The position numbers were made by a program, and so were the translations under genes. From assembly GCA_958295665.1 (NCBI GenBank), contig OY282558.1:46190389-46254388 (forward strand): a stretch of 64,000 nt of DNA, read 5' to 3'. The notes under the pieces were generated by a model, which was not told the origin of the DNA, made no database searches, and worked only from the letters and a program-made list of their open reading frames with translations. This stretch comes from Tipula vernalis. Taxonomy: Eukaryota > Arthropoda > Insecta > Diptera > Tipulidae. Of the stretch, positions 46,160 to 57,171 are shown piece after piece (the stretch's first letter is position 1; every line of letters begins with the position of its first letter).

Positions 46160-46900
46160 ATATCATGGATTTTTGGATATTTTCCCCCATTGCCAAATGG
46201 AAGCCCTCGTTTTGTGAACGTTGTTGTCTTTATCATTTACAATTTTCTCTTTCTTGTCTAGACCTTTACTCTGCAATTATGTCGTTACTCCCGCATGTTA
46301 GGTGTAATCCTCTAGCCATAACTTTAATTGGTCTTTTGTGCTTGTCTTTATAAGTATTCCACTGAACTTTCTCAGCGTTAAGCTTCAAAGTCAGTTTTCT
46401 ATAAGTAACATGAGTCTGAAACATTTACCTTCCAGACATCGTTATTTAGTGCTACTAGCTTGAAGTCTTTGTCCGTGATTGATGTCATCGGAGGTTTGAT
46501 AGTCGGATAGTCTTTGGTATTAACTATGTTTAATAGGTGAAGGCTGTTTTTTCTCTCTATAGCTTGATTTTCGCCGTTGTGCTGAGTTGATAAGTTACTC
46601 GATGTTGATGTTTGCTTTGCTTGCTCAACAAATTCTACCGATGATTTTGCTTGCCTTTTTTTCTGGGATTGCTTTTCTTCTTGATCCAATCAGATGATTC
46701 TCTTGCCACTTTCTCTGCTTCCGTAGCTTCCATATTTAATATGACGGTTTTTCTTGGTTTTCTTACCGCTAGTGTCCACTGGCGAACAGATCCTGTTTCT
46801 CCTGTTCTTCTTCGTCTGGGTGATATACACTACAGATTTTATTATTTTTATGGCCTGATTGGATGCTCCGTTTCAGGTCTTCATTGTCTTTCTCTTTAAA
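46160..46900 (-). pseudogene. Non-LTR retrotransposon ORF1 (gag-like) remnant
   Basis: The minus-strand frame 46689-46399 reads DQEEKQSQKKRQAKSS ... YPTIKPPMTSITDKDFKLVA, the usual lead into the Jockey-type ORF1 core. After a frame change, VQWNTYKDKHKRPIKVM and ARGLHLTCGSNDIIAE (about 46270-46370) match the PRE_C2HC domain that precedes the zinc knuckles. Farther on, VQRRKC and GFNLTQ-like text near 46060-46100 may be the first knuckle. Several stops. GC-richer sequence at about 47110-47300 may be its 5' part. Confidence 0.6.
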
Positions 46901-47674
46901 TTTCGTTCCTCAGCTTTAAAAATACTTCTTCTAGGCTTTTTAATTGCGCATGAAGTGAGCGATTTCGCTTTTAACAGTTGAGTTAGTTATAAGAGAAGAA
47001 AAAAATCGAATTAATATCTCCCATGGAACTCGTTTTTGTGATTAAAGGCGATCTCATGATTCGGTTACTCTTTTGAAAAGGATTATTTTCCCTTGTTATA
47101 TTTACTGCTAATGCAGCCAAGTTTGCCATACAGTAGTAGCAGTGCTTGTAGTGTTAGAAGCTGTCTGAAGCAGCACCTCCTGGTGAGCAGACGCTTCTCG
47201 CAAGTTTTGGTCTGCGAGTGGTCAGGGCATTCCATCATCCACCACCAGGGGACGTGCCCGATTGGAGACTTGCAACTTCCACGGTTTATTATTCAGTCGG
47301 TTTGATGTTGAGAAAATTGCCTTATCATCTGGAAGTGTTGCTATATTCACTCGAATCTATAATTATATTCAATTTAAAAACAATTCAACAGCAGTAAAAG
47401 AAAGCGCTCGATTGCATTAAGCACGCATCTTTGATCGTCTCATACCAAGATGATGTAATTCTTCCAATAATCAACCGCAAACCTATTTAAAATTCAAAAC
47501 ATAGCATTAAATATCTAAAAAGAATTACATTAGACGTACATGCTTGGCAATAGTTTATATAGTTTATATTCCATAAAATATAAAATATTTATTATTTTGT
47601 TTAAACGCAAAACAATTAACTTTTTAATGAAGGACACTTGATAATAGTAGATGTTATTTTTACAATATTTCTAG

Positions 47675-50319
47675 TTAACAAATGGCAAATCCCATCCACT
47701 ACAAACAACACCCAGCAATGATACAGCACCAGCAGTATTAACAACTGAATCCGTCCATGTCACTGTAGATAGCAGGGCAGCACCATCCAGTTTGCCAACA
47801 CCACAAAAACCAGTCACAACAACACCTGCACAAACAGTGATTGATGTACCGACGCCGCCAAAGAATAATACAACTCCCGAAAATCCTAACGTCGCAGGTT
47901 TAAGAACAATTGAATTATCAACCGGCCGGGTGCGTGAAGGATTCGGTAAGTATTCAAGTTTTACTGCCATACTTGAGCCAATATAAAGTATTTTTGTAAA
48001 ACAAAATTACAGCCAACGGAGATGTAATTGTAACACTATTACCAGTAAATACAAAGCTACCATGGATTACGCCGGCCGAATTCCGTCCAGAATTAGTACC
48101 TGAAGAATTGATGGCACAAGGACTAACAGTAATTATTGTATAATTTTAATGAGACCTTCCAAATTTCTAACAAACACAAATATGATTTTAGCTTACCGTC
48201 GAAGAGTATGTCCATGCAATGGAAACCCTAGTGAACGACTATCGATTCTCACTGTACAACATTTGCTATAAACGCATTCTCGTCTGTTGGGTATTCTTTG
48301 CATTTGGTGTACTACTGGCTTTACTATTCTCCGGCCTAATGGGTATTACATTATTTTGTCTCGGCATCGGTTGGCTATTTTTAAATGCTGTTGCAATATT
48401 CTTTTGTATGTACCTTAAGTTACGATTATCGCGGGGACTCGAAAAATGTCTGGCAAACGTCAACAAGCAACTGATCAAGCACAAAATAATACTAGCCCTA
48501 GATGATCGAGGTAAAATCTCGTGCCACAAAGTAAACTTATGTTTTATCTATTTTGATCCAACCCAATGCATCACATATCTAAATAATTTAATTGAGCGAC
48601 ACGAGCAGAGTGGAACAAAAATTGAACCGGGTTGGGAGGCACGAATGGATATATCGACGAGTGATATTATTATTCAGGGCAGTAATACGACACGTGTGTC
48701 TAGAAAACAGGTAATATTTATGATTTTAAATAATAATTTATTTGCATGCGTAAAAAAAAAAATATTTAGTAGATTAGATTAAATAGAGTATATTAGAGTT
48801 ACGGTTTATTTGTTCCCTGATTTAATACACCACAATAACAAAACTTAGGCACTTGCTCAGGAGATATATTTACGTTACCTGCAACGATGGGGGAAAGACT
48901 TTTTACGTCGCCGGCTCGATTGGATCCTAGAGGAAAATGGAATGAATTCAACACCACGCCATTTGCAATCAGCCATGTGCCCATGTCAATATTCGGAAGA
49001 AATTGTTGCACACAAATTAGATGATAGCCGACAATCGTGTATCATGTTAACAAATATTTAAGCACGCCATCGATAGGAATCTAATTAACTAAGAAATGCC
49101 AAATAAGATTTTTTTAATTTGTCTAATACCTGTAAAAAAAAAACTTAATTATTTTTTAATTATTTGTAAAATGTTTTCAACTTTTAAAAGTGCCTTAAAA
49201 AATCTTTATGTTTTTATTAAACGATATTATAATGTTATAATTATAAAATTACTATTATATTTATAAAAGAATGGATATTATACATTTTAGCTAATTTAAT
49301 TACTATTTTACATGGGTGATGGGTTTATTAAAGACAGTGAAATTTTTGAAAGTAAAAAGTGAATTATTTAAAAAAAAAACATTTAATTGGATTTTTAATT
49401 GTAAGCAAGTAAACAGTTGCTATTGAAAGCATTCGGAAACGTCTTCATGTTGCACCTTTCTATACTATTTTGTGCATATATTTATGGTTGAGGTATTCTG
49501 ACTGTAAACTATATGTATAGGTAAGTTGGACCATTTATTCAGCCCACCAATTCGGAACCGTGTTATTATAAAATTTTATTTGTACAGAATATGAAAACAG
49601 CCTGATTTACAAAAACTAACTTTAAACCAAAACTCATTAATCAATAAAATCATTTAAATGTATTTTTTTTACTAGTGTACATCACAATTTCATTACCATT
49701 CTCATAAATTCGTATACAACCATTTTGTAAAGTAGAATTTTCGATTATTTCTATAAAAATTGCTCGTGACTAATCAAAAATTTCACTGTACTATTTCCGT
49801 TACAAAACTCTAAATTAAAATGTAATTAATTAATGACATTTTTTTCTTTTCGGCTTATTTTGACCACATAATTTAGGAAAGGGCACCACTTTTATATTTG
49901 CGGTATGCATCACGCTGGGGCAATGAATTAGCACGCGGTATTATCAAAGTATCAGTTTTAGAACCGGGACGACATTGTCGAACATTTTTTTGTCCATGTC
50001 AATTTATTGAAAATCATCTAGATTATAAACCACGAGGTGGGTCAAAATTAAGTGTATTAGGTATTATGGCTAAGGAATCTAAACAAAATCAAATTGGGAT
50101 TTAACGATTGTTTTTTTTTAATGCTATTATTGCTAACCATTTTGAATATCAACTAAATATGTTTAATAAATGTTGGCTTATTAATTTAATTTTTGTTTAT
50201 GTTTTATCCTTTTTTTAGATGCTAAAACATTGTATTATGTAATTTATTATTTCTGTGGTGCTATTGCATTATTATTATTTTGGCGTGGCGTAATCGTAAT
50301 CACAGGTTGCAATTTATGA
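47675..50319 (+). CDS. TMEM268: TMEM268-like transmembrane protein, exons 2 to 6
   Basis: Exons by splice consensus and phase: 47675-47945, 48013-48128, 48192-48710, then either 48849-49061 (stop) or 49877-50036 plus 50219-50319 (stop). All joins keep the frame. The N-terminal part is Pro/Thr-rich. Next comes a globular segment (LPWITPAEFRPELVPEEL), two close membrane helices (ILVCWVFFAFGVLLALLF and CLGIGWLFLNAVAIFFCMYL), then HKIILALDD, CFIYFDPTQC and a C-terminal LRYASRWG...CPCQFIE module. The order and motifs (VYFD-like box, PCQLIE-like C-terminus) match vertebrate TMEM268, whose function is poorly known. The last exon adds a third hydrophobic stretch (VIYYFCGAIALLLF). The first coding exon is probably 11739-11963. 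The orthology call is from memory of family motifs. Confidence 0.75.
48849..49061 (+). CDS. Alternative terminal exon A of the TMEM268-like gene
   Basis: Acceptor ACTTAG|GCA, phase 0, 70 codons then TAA. It reads EIYLRYLQRWGKDFLRRRLD and later CPCQYSEEIVAHKLD. The exon at 49877-50036 (exon B) has the same layout: LLYLRYASRWGNELARG then CPCQFIENHLD. Both acceptors are phase 0 and can be reached from the donor at 48710. A exits at its own stop, while B continues to the exon at 50219. This looks like an exon duplication giving two C-termini, only one of which has the final hydrophobic segment. Confidence 0.7.
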   Translation, partial: ALAQEIYLRYLQRWGKDFLRRRLDWILEENGMNSTPRHLQSAMCPCQYSEEIVAHKLDDSRQSCIMLTNI

Positions 50320-51872
50320 GCTTTTAATTAAAGAAAAAACAAAGATCACGCAATCTACAAACCTATAATTTAGCAATTTTTCATTTGTAACTTCAACACG
50401 ATGCTAATCTAATCACATTTCTTAATTTAATTAAATTTAAGTACAAAAACTACACACTAACTCACGAGTGCACGAATTTGTTAAATGGTTGACTATTTCC
50501 GATAGTTTTGACAATAAAGCAAAATACAGCTGTAATTCTTATATAACTTTGCATTCTTGATAGCTACGCAATAGCTGGTTGTGTACCAAGGGCATAAAAT
50601 GTTATTTATTGCACGAGATTGAAGGTTTTAATCGGATCACGTTTCAATTTATGTAAAACACTTTTGCGCGTAGTGTCAATGGCAGTGCGAAGTGATTGAA
50701 AAGTATTAAAAAAAAGATACTTCCCGTACGGAGAAAAGTAAGCGTAATAGTAAAAGACAGACCGTAATAGTAAAGGAAATCTACTTCAATTTGCTTATCA
50801 ATTAATAGAAATGTTTGAGCTGAAATGTAAATAATTTTAAAAAAAACATTCTAATATTCCATAATTTTAAAACAAAAAATTTCAATTAAAGAAAATGAAT
50901 TACAAGTGGATTGTGTGGAACATTACGCGCCGCGCTTGATGTGTACAGTCCTTTATAGTTTCCCAACTATTCAGAAAACCGACGTATTTTTCCCGTTAAA
51001 AGTAAAACAAAAACCACAACTTTTCAGGCTGAATATAGGAATTAGATAAATTGCATTTATATATCAAGAACGTTTCTTGGCGTTTGATCTGATTCGGCTC
51101 AAATCATGATTCAAGAAACGACTAAACATTTTGTTAGCTGTAGATTAATACCAAACGCGTATTAGCTTGGTAGCCAAACTTTGACTTACATTTAACCAAA
51201 ACAGAAACAATAAAATATAAAATAGTCAACCATTTAATATAACTTCTTAGATTTCCACATTTCACTATAAATAATCAATATAAAATTTCTTTTCAAAATT
51301 ATTAGCTCCGTATGCGAATATGTCGTACAAAACTGTAAAACATTTGAACTTAATCCACTGAACTGAAAAATAATTTCAAAATTCGAATTGGAAATCAACC
51401 CTAATACGTATAAATATATAGAGAGTAGTAAAAATAATTTAATAACTTACTATTTATAATACATATTACTTACATAAAGATTTTATAAATTATATAAAAA
51501 AATTAATAATAAATCTTATCAAATTTATAATTTCATTGCATTTTATTTGTATCAAAAATATCAAAAATCACATTTTTAATTCGATATGAGGAGCGTTGTA
51601 GGTCTATTTTGTAAAATAACAACATTTGTAATTCAAGTTTATAGCAATTTAAATAACTTGTTAAATTTAAAATTTCAGGACCATGTAGTTGGTTGATTCT
51701 AACATCCACGGATCCAGGTTTAATGTATTATTATTAGAAGAAATGGATCATGTGTATAAGCAAAGTGTAAAGAAAGCAGCCAGTAAAACAAACGATTACT
51801 TTATTGATATAAATATATCATACAAATGAATAAATATTGAAAGATTTGAAACTATAAAACAGAATTTTTTAT
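50320..51872. other. Intergenic, nothing recognised
   Basis: AT-rich 3' flank of the TMEM268-like gene and, near 51850, the 3' flank of the minus-strand 118-aa gene. No transposon or coding signature was seen. Confidence 0.5.
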
Positions 51873-52229
51873 TTACTCCTGCTCTTGGTATCCATTTAAA
51901 TCTATTTTCAGCTTTGCCAGGTTTTCATTAATTTGCTGTTTGATTAGGTTACTTTCTTCTTTGATTTCAGAATTAGAGGTATCCAACTTATCTTTTAGTA
52001 ATAATAAATTTGTTTGAATTACTTTAAAGTCCTCAATATCTTGAAGGAATGTTTCGAACAATTTCCACCAATCTTTAGTCGGGATAGGTTCATTATTTTC
52101 TGTGTTTTTCAGCCGTCTTTGTTCAGCTACTATTGGAAGAGGTATTTCAAATGTTTCCATATCTTCTATGATTTGTTCTATTGTTGGACATTTTGGTGGT
52201 GGATTTAATTTATTTAATTTTTTAAACAT
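51873..52229 (-). CDS. Uncharacterised 118-aa protein with a C-terminal coiled coil
   Basis: A single ATG-to-stop exon. The N-terminal third has a conserved-looking PPPKCPTIEQIIEDMETFEI segment. The rest is Glu/Lys/Leu/Ile-rich with heptad-like spacing (about residues 65-115: IEDFKVIQTNLLLLKDKLD), suggesting a helical coiled coil and a small complex subunit. I do not recognise the family. It is head-to-head with CCDC47, 663 bp apart, so the two may share a promoter region. The intact frame, good start and position in a gene-dense block favour a real gene. Confidence 0.65.
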   Translation of the reverse strand: MFKKLNKLNPPPKCPTIEQIIEDMETFEIPLPIVAEQRRLKNTENNEPIPTKDWWKLFETFLQDIEDFKVIQTNLLLLKDKLDTSNSEIKEESNLIKQQINENLAKLKIDLNGYQEQE

Positions 52230-52892
52230 TTTGCTTTGTTAACTATCCTGAACAAACAAACCCAATTTTATTTACAAAAATGACAACCCAAAATCTCTGA
52301 TGTCAAAATATTTGGTTGCAAACAATACAATTGGAAATTGTCAAAACCAAATTGAAAATTTTGTAAAATCCAAGTACACGCGGTACTTTATTCGGTTATA
52401 ATTGTAATTTTTATAAAAATTGTGCAAGACGTTCATACTAAATTTTCTATTTGCTTGGCGAATTATTTACTAAAATTTTCATTAAACATTTTAAAATAAA
52501 TTGATTACGTTAACAAACATCGTTCACACGTCGATTGCAATTGTAGCCGAAAACATACATATTTTGGAAATATACCAAACTAATCGAAAAACTGACAACG
52601 TCACACATAAACGTCATCGTTCAAATTTCAAATTACAAAAAAAGAAAATCTTGGGATATGAAGTGAAGAAAAGATTAGAAAATAATAATTTTTTACCTTA
52701 CCTGCATTAATTTATTAAATGAACAAAATAAACTTAAGATTTTAACTTAAATTAAGCCAGATATATTATGTAAGTATTCAACACTGATTTATTCGAATTT
52801 ATCGTAAGTAAATTTAAATAAAATCGATCGAACATAACCTAACTTTTAATTAATTTAATTTTTAATTATTTTTAGATAAATAATTTAAAAAA
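52230..52892. promoter_or_regulatory. Shared upstream region of the 118-aa gene (-) and CCDC47 (+)
   Basis: The only 5' space available to both divergent genes. The stretch 52500-52630 is less AT-rich (ACGTT, CGTCATCG) than its surroundings and could hold the promoters. A short intron in the CCDC47 5' UTR is possible (ATGTAAGTATT near 52769 to TTTTTAG near 52875). No individual element is certain. Confidence 0.35.
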
Positions 52893-54347
52893 ATGAAGAT
52901 ATCACAAGTTGTATTTGTGATATTTATCACAATCACTCTGTTTACGACTATCACCGTAGCCAATTCTGATCAATTCGAGGATAATGATTTCGCAGAATTT
53001 GAAGATTTCGACGATGAGTTTATCATTGAAAAGTCACAAGGAGAAGCAAGCCCTAAATTAGGTCAAGCAGGTAAAGTTAAAATTGAAGAAGTTACACAAA
53101 ATGACGATTTTGCCGAAATAGATGATGGAGATGATGATGATGATGATATTGTTGTCGAGGAGGAGGATAACGAGTTTGAACATTTCCAAGATGAAGAAGA
53201 ATTTGAAGGATTCAGCGAAGGAAAGGAATCATCAGGGCCGGCAGCATCACAATCACAGGCGGATCAAAAAGCTGGCGAACCTAAAATTACAATGGCTAAG
53301 GTGCCCCTACATTTCAGAACTCATTGGGATTCATATTGGATGGAAATGATTATGATTGCAGGCCTTTTGGCATATTTTGCGAATTACTTTGTTGGCAAGA
53401 GTAAAAATGTTAAATTAGCGAATCTCTGGTTGCAGACGCATAAAACATTATTAGAAGATAATTTTGTTCTAATTGGTGATGACGGTAAATTGGAAAATGA
53501 ATCACCAGGACTGATGAAAGAAAGTGAAAGCCTCTACACTTTATGGTGCAGTGGTCGTACTTGCTGCGAAGGGATGCTGGTCGAATTGAAGATGATAAAG
53601 AGACAAGACTTAATAGCAATAATAGCTGGTTTAATGAAACCTACTCAAGATCAAGTGCATATAAAAGTAGAACTATCGAAAGACTCTGTGGATACGTTTG
53701 TATTCTGTGCTGCTGCTAAAAAAACAGCAACCAAAATGTTTAAAGATTTGTCGGATTTAAATAAATTCTGTCTTCTAGTCAATAAGCCTGAAGAAAAGTA
53801 CAATGTTCCAATTGGATTTTCGGTTTTATCGGAAATACCAGAGGCAACAGCATCTGTGTTAGATAGTAGAGTTATAGCGGCCTTAAATAAATTTGGCCAT
53901 TTAATCGATTACATTCATATTTCTGACCAATTCAGTGGACCTGTGCAACAAGAGGATCCCAACCAATTAAAGCAACCCGATGTTAAGAGAATGCTGATGT
54001 GCGGATTTAACTTACCACCTAATGTCGACATGGAGACTACCAAACCACTTTTGATACTTGTATTCTATATTTTGGAACGTTTAAAGCGTTATCATTTGAG
54101 CAAGGAGAGTAAAAATAAAGCAGATCGTAATCGTCAACGTGTCGAAGAGCAATTTCTTAAAAATACGCATGCCGCTCGTGCTGAAGCAGCCGCCCAAAGA
54201 CGTGAGGATAAACGTAAACAAGAAAAGGAACGGGTTATGGCCGATGATGATCCCGAGAAGCAACGACGCTGGGAAAAGAAGGAACAGAAACGACAGTTAA
54301 AGAAGAAAACTCCAAAAATGAAGCAATTATCGATTAAAGCACTTTAA
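52893..54347 (+). CDS. CCDC47: CCDC47 orthologue (PAT complex subunit)
   Basis: An intronless 484-residue protein, the usual length for the family. Residues 1-23 are a signal peptide (VVFVIFITITLFTTITVAN). A long acidic luminal stretch follows (EFEDFDDEF; DDGDDDDDDIVVEEED), then one membrane helix at about 150-167 (MIMIAGLLAYFANYFVG), the conserved cytosolic domain (LWCSGRTCCEGMLVELK; SDLNKFCL; GHLIDYIHISDQFSGP) and a highly charged C-terminal coiled coil (RVEEQFLKNTHAARAEAAAQ) with a Lys-rich tail. In animals CCDC47 works with Asterix in the PAT complex, a chaperone for multi-pass membrane proteins at the ER translocon, and affects ER calcium. The frame is unbroken, and the ATG follows AAAAAA with the signal peptide directly behind it. 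It is convergent with MPLKIP. Confidence 0.95.
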   Translation: MKISQVVFVIFITITLFTTITVANSDQFEDNDFAEFEDFDDEFIIEKSQGEASPKLGQAGKVKIEEVTQNDDFAEIDDGDDDDDDIVVEEEDNEFEHFQDEEEFEGFSEGKESSGPAASQSQADQKAGEPKITMAKVPLHFRTHWDSYWMEMIMIAGLLAYFANYFVGKSKNVKLANLWLQTHKTLLEDNFVLIGDDGKLENESPGLMKESESLYTLWCSGRTCCEGMLVELKMIKRQDLIAIIAGLMKPTQDQVHIKVELSKDSVDTFVFCAAAKKTATKMFKDLSDLNKFCLLVNKPEEKYNVPIGFSVLSEIPEATASVLDSRVIAALNKFGHLIDYIHISDQFSGPVQQEDPNQLKQPDVKRMLMCGFNLPPNVDMETTKPLLILVFYILERLKRYHLSKESKNKADRNRQRVEEQFLKNTHAARAEAAAQRREDKRKQEKERVMADDDPEKQRRWEKKEQKRQLKKKTPKMKQLSIKAL

Positions 54348-54428
54348 ATTCATAAAAGTAGATTTTGAGATGTTAACTTGAGAACAAGAAGCATTTAATT
54401 ATTCTGGTCATTAGACAAGCAATGTTTT

Positions 54429-54441
54429 CCCCCCCCCCCCC
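54429..54441 (+). repeat. Poly-C run (13 C, then T and four C)
   Basis: A run of 13 cytosines in AT-rich DNA between the convergent CCDC47 and MPLKIP stop codons, probably inside the CCDC47 3' UTR. The length may vary or be a sequencing artefact. Confidence 0.8.
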
Positions 54442-54653
54442 TCCCCATCTCGAAAGACTCGATTTTAGTTTTTGTTTTTATTTATTCATCAATTATCAAA
54501 ATCATATACACAATTTAAAAGTAATTAATAAATTTTCCCGAAAACACAGAAAAATGAATTAGTAAAATGTTAAAATTTTGTACAATTTATTTACAATCAC
54601 GATCGTTTGTTTGTTTAGGTTCTGTCAAGAAAAGATAGAACCTAAATAGAGTA

Positions 54654-55171
54654 TTAGGAATCTGATGGAGGATTTGAATCGCTACCGCTAGATTCTGGTG
54701 ATTTTTGCTTCACTTTACGAGCTTGGTCTTCCAATTTTTTCCATGGATCTTCAAGCATAGATGGGTGAAAATATTGTGAAATATTTTCGTCTCGATTAGC
54801 ATTCTGGAAAAGATTTAGAGAAGGACTCAATATTGTCTAATTGGGAGTCATATTGGGTTCCAGCTAAGCAAGTTTACCTTTGAATTCCGATTATAATTAT
54901 TTCTATTATTATTTCCATAATTTTTACGATTACTATCTTGAAAACTCCTGAACTGATTTGTGTACGGAGTACTACCACTATTCTCAGTATTGCTACTTTG
55001 ATGGTATGGGCTGCTAAAGCCTAATGGACGAAACTTGTCTTTTGGCGTTTTGTGTTGATTATGCTGATAATTTTTGTACGGTGTTGTACTCTGGTGATGA
55101 TATGACTTTTTATTGTTAACTTTATTAGTTAAATTTGCCTCTTTTATCGCATTATTCTCGTTTAAATTCAT
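54654..55171 (-). CDS. MPLKIP: MPLKIP / TTDN1 orthologue
   Basis: Two exons on the minus strand: 55171-54878 (AAG|GTAAAC, phase 0) and 54803-54654 (TTTCCAG|AAT, TAA stop), 147 residues. The N-terminal two thirds is disordered, rich in Asn, Gln, Ser and Tyr (NYGNNNRNNYNRNS), with TPYKN and TPYTN repeats. The diagnostic part is the C-terminal ISQYFHPSMLEDPWKKLE, matching the conserved SMLEDPW motif of M-phase-specific PLK1-interacting protein (TTDN1). In humans its loss causes non-photosensitive trichothiodystrophy, and it has been tied to lariat-intron/transcription functions. The acidic Ser-rich tail (SPESSGSDSNPPSDS) differs from vertebrates. It is head-to-head with the CtIP gene, 448 bp apart. 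Confidence 0.8.
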
Positions 55172-55619
55172 TTTTATTTAAAATTTAATTCAAAATAAGA
55201 TTAGAAAATTCTATTAAAATTACAAAACAAAATGTCATAATCCAAATCCACAAATAGAGTTTGAGCAAAAAAAAATACATATACCAAACCATTCAGCAGG
55301 TTGCTCAAAAATTAATTTTGTATTCAGCGCTCTAAAAAAAAATGTTTACCAAAAAGGAACGTACTTTCCTGTTACAAATGTTATAAAATATAGAAGTAGG
55401 GCTCAAGACGCTATACATAATGCAGTAGAATAATGGAGTTCTTTAAATTAATATAGAAATGATTGCTGATGTAAGTAGTGTGAATCTGCGCTACCTCAGC
55501 AAAATAATGACATTTGTCAAGCACATTCCCTCAAAATTTTTGTTATGATCAGCAAAAATTTAAAGCAGTCATCGGTTGTTTAACCTAATACAAATTAAAT
55601 TGTTTATTTAATCTAGAAA
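55172..55619. promoter_or_regulatory. Bidirectional upstream region of MPLKIP (-) and CtIP (+)
   Basis: 448 bases separate the two start codons, so both promoters must lie here or overlap the genes. No TATA box or clear initiator pair could be assigned. Confidence 0.45.
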
Positions 55620-57110
55620 ATGGACATAAATGAATGCAAATTATGTTCTAATAATTTGAGTAATACGGTAAATCATGATAATTGTAAATATGATTATTTT
55701 GACAAATTAAAAAATGTTTTCAAAAGTATGCTATATTGTTGTCATGTAAGCGATCGACGATTTTCTAATTTCTTATCTAATTGCAGCTGAAATATACGAT
55801 ATCCAGTCAAAACTGAAAGAAAAGGTAGGAGAATGTAAACAATTACAAACACTTAACGATAAGCTGATAAAAGAAAATGACGTTCTTAAATTAAATATTA
55901 CAAAGTTAGAAAATGATCGACTGCATGACAGAAAAACCTATGAGTTGGCACCGGACACTCCTCCAACCCAGAATGCGGTATTAAATCGTGGTATGTTGGT
56001 AGATGATAACAGTAATGATGAATCGTACAAAGAGAATAAGTCGATCAAAACTCGAAGAAAGGATGAGTTTTCTAGCTCGGATGAAAAAAAAACAAATTTT
56101 TTAGATATTCCACGTCGAAAGAAAATTCCGTTTAGCATGACCACCCCAAATTCAGCAGAAAAGAAAAAGCATTACGAAGTCAAATGGATTTCGAAAAAAA
56201 CGTTGAAAAAATCCAATGTTGGTTTTTCGTTTATACAACCAATGCATAAAATTAATGGATCGGATACAAGCGACAGCTCGGCAAAATCAAAATCGGATTT
56301 GTCTAAAATAAGTTTAAATAAAAAACTAAAACAGACTCGGATAAATTTTAATAAATCAACTGACAATTCATCAACAAATAATAGTATCTTAAAAAATTTA
56401 GGATCGAATGATGAGACGTACTGTGATGATGTTATTATGCCAACACCTCAGAATGTAATATTCAATAGAACGGTTCGATCAAGTACGTTAAGTTCCAAAT
56501 CTACTAGTGTCTCGCCAGAAAATAAAATTTTCGATTTCCAACTAACACCAAAAGAAGAACCAATTAAGAAACCTAAATTGTCGATTGAAAAAGATGTACC
56601 ACCAACAAATTCAAATGATAGCGTTGAATTTCTTCCGGTCGACGATGAAATCATATTTGTTTCGGACACTACAAACGCAAATTTCGAATCTGAAGATTCT
56701 ACCAATTCAAATGATTTACTGGAAAAATATTCGATGGAATTAGGCAAAGAAGAAATAAAAGGCGAACAAGACACAAAGGCAGTCAAACCAAATATGCTAC
56801 CGAAGAAAAATCTACCAAACAAGTACAATGAGTACCAAATTACATCGCCAATTCGAAAAAAATCGGAAAAGGCTAAGCGGCCAGGGTTCGATTGTCCGGA
56901 CTGTGAAAAGGTAGGCTTTGTTTTATTAGTAAAAGGAGTGATTAATTTAACTTTTTTTTTTTCTAGTTCTACCAACTAATCGGAATCAGTATGAGCGATA
57001 CAGAAATTCAAAATCGAATGAATGAATGTTCGAAACATCGAAAAAATCAAAGGTTACATCTTACGCCGGAAGGTTTTTGGAATCCGGTTTTTACACCAAC
57101 TCAAAATTGA
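55620..57110 (+). CDS. RBBP8: CtIP/RBBP8 (Sae2-family) DNA-end-resection factor
   Basis: Three exons: 55620-55725 (donor AAAA|GTATGC, phase 1), 55787-56910 (TTGCAG|CT to AAG|GTAGGC, phase 0) and 56967-57110 (TTCTAG|TTC), 457 residues. The N-terminus has a CKLC...C-type motif, then a coiled coil (IYDIQSKLKEKVGECKQLQT; KENDVLKLNITKLEND), as in the CtIP dimerisation domain. The middle is disordered and rich in Ser, Lys and Asp. The C-terminus is the Sae2/CtIP domain: FDCPDCEKFYQLIG, then MNECSKHRKN and LTPEGFWNPVFTPTQ. The TPEGFW threonine aligns with the CDK site (human Thr847) needed for resection. The protein promotes MRE11-RAD50-NBS1 nuclease activity at double-strand breaks. The human RHR motif is changed here (KHRKNQR). 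The exon 1 donor choice is set by phase. Confidence 0.85.
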
Positions 57111-57171
57111 ATTATTTTGTACTATATATATATGTGATAATTATTGTTTATTATTTTAAATATGAATTGCA

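Larger units (their letters stand above)
11964..47674 (+). other. Putative ~35.7-kb first intron filled with transposons
   Basis: Between the exon ending at 11963 and the exon starting at 47675 I find no host coding exon, only transposon remains and AT-rich unique sequence. Stretches with nothing recognisable include 12040-13130, 13470-13970, 14650-15130, 15780-17030, 17650-22380, 23370-23910, 27630-31310, 36970-37630, 38160-39640, 42570-45190 and 45500-46150. Short open frames in these stretches have low-complexity composition and no family signature. Confidence 0.45.

Noticed and set aside
47093..47305. A plus-strand frame just upstream of the TMEM268-like exons as its first exon
   Set aside because: No ATG start and no donor in a suitable phase. 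The minus strand here may belong to the retrotransposon ORF1 remnant.
53122..53349. Met-rich frame overlapping CCDC47
   Set aside because: It is a shifted reading of the GAT-repeat acidic region; the CCDC47 frame is unambiguous.
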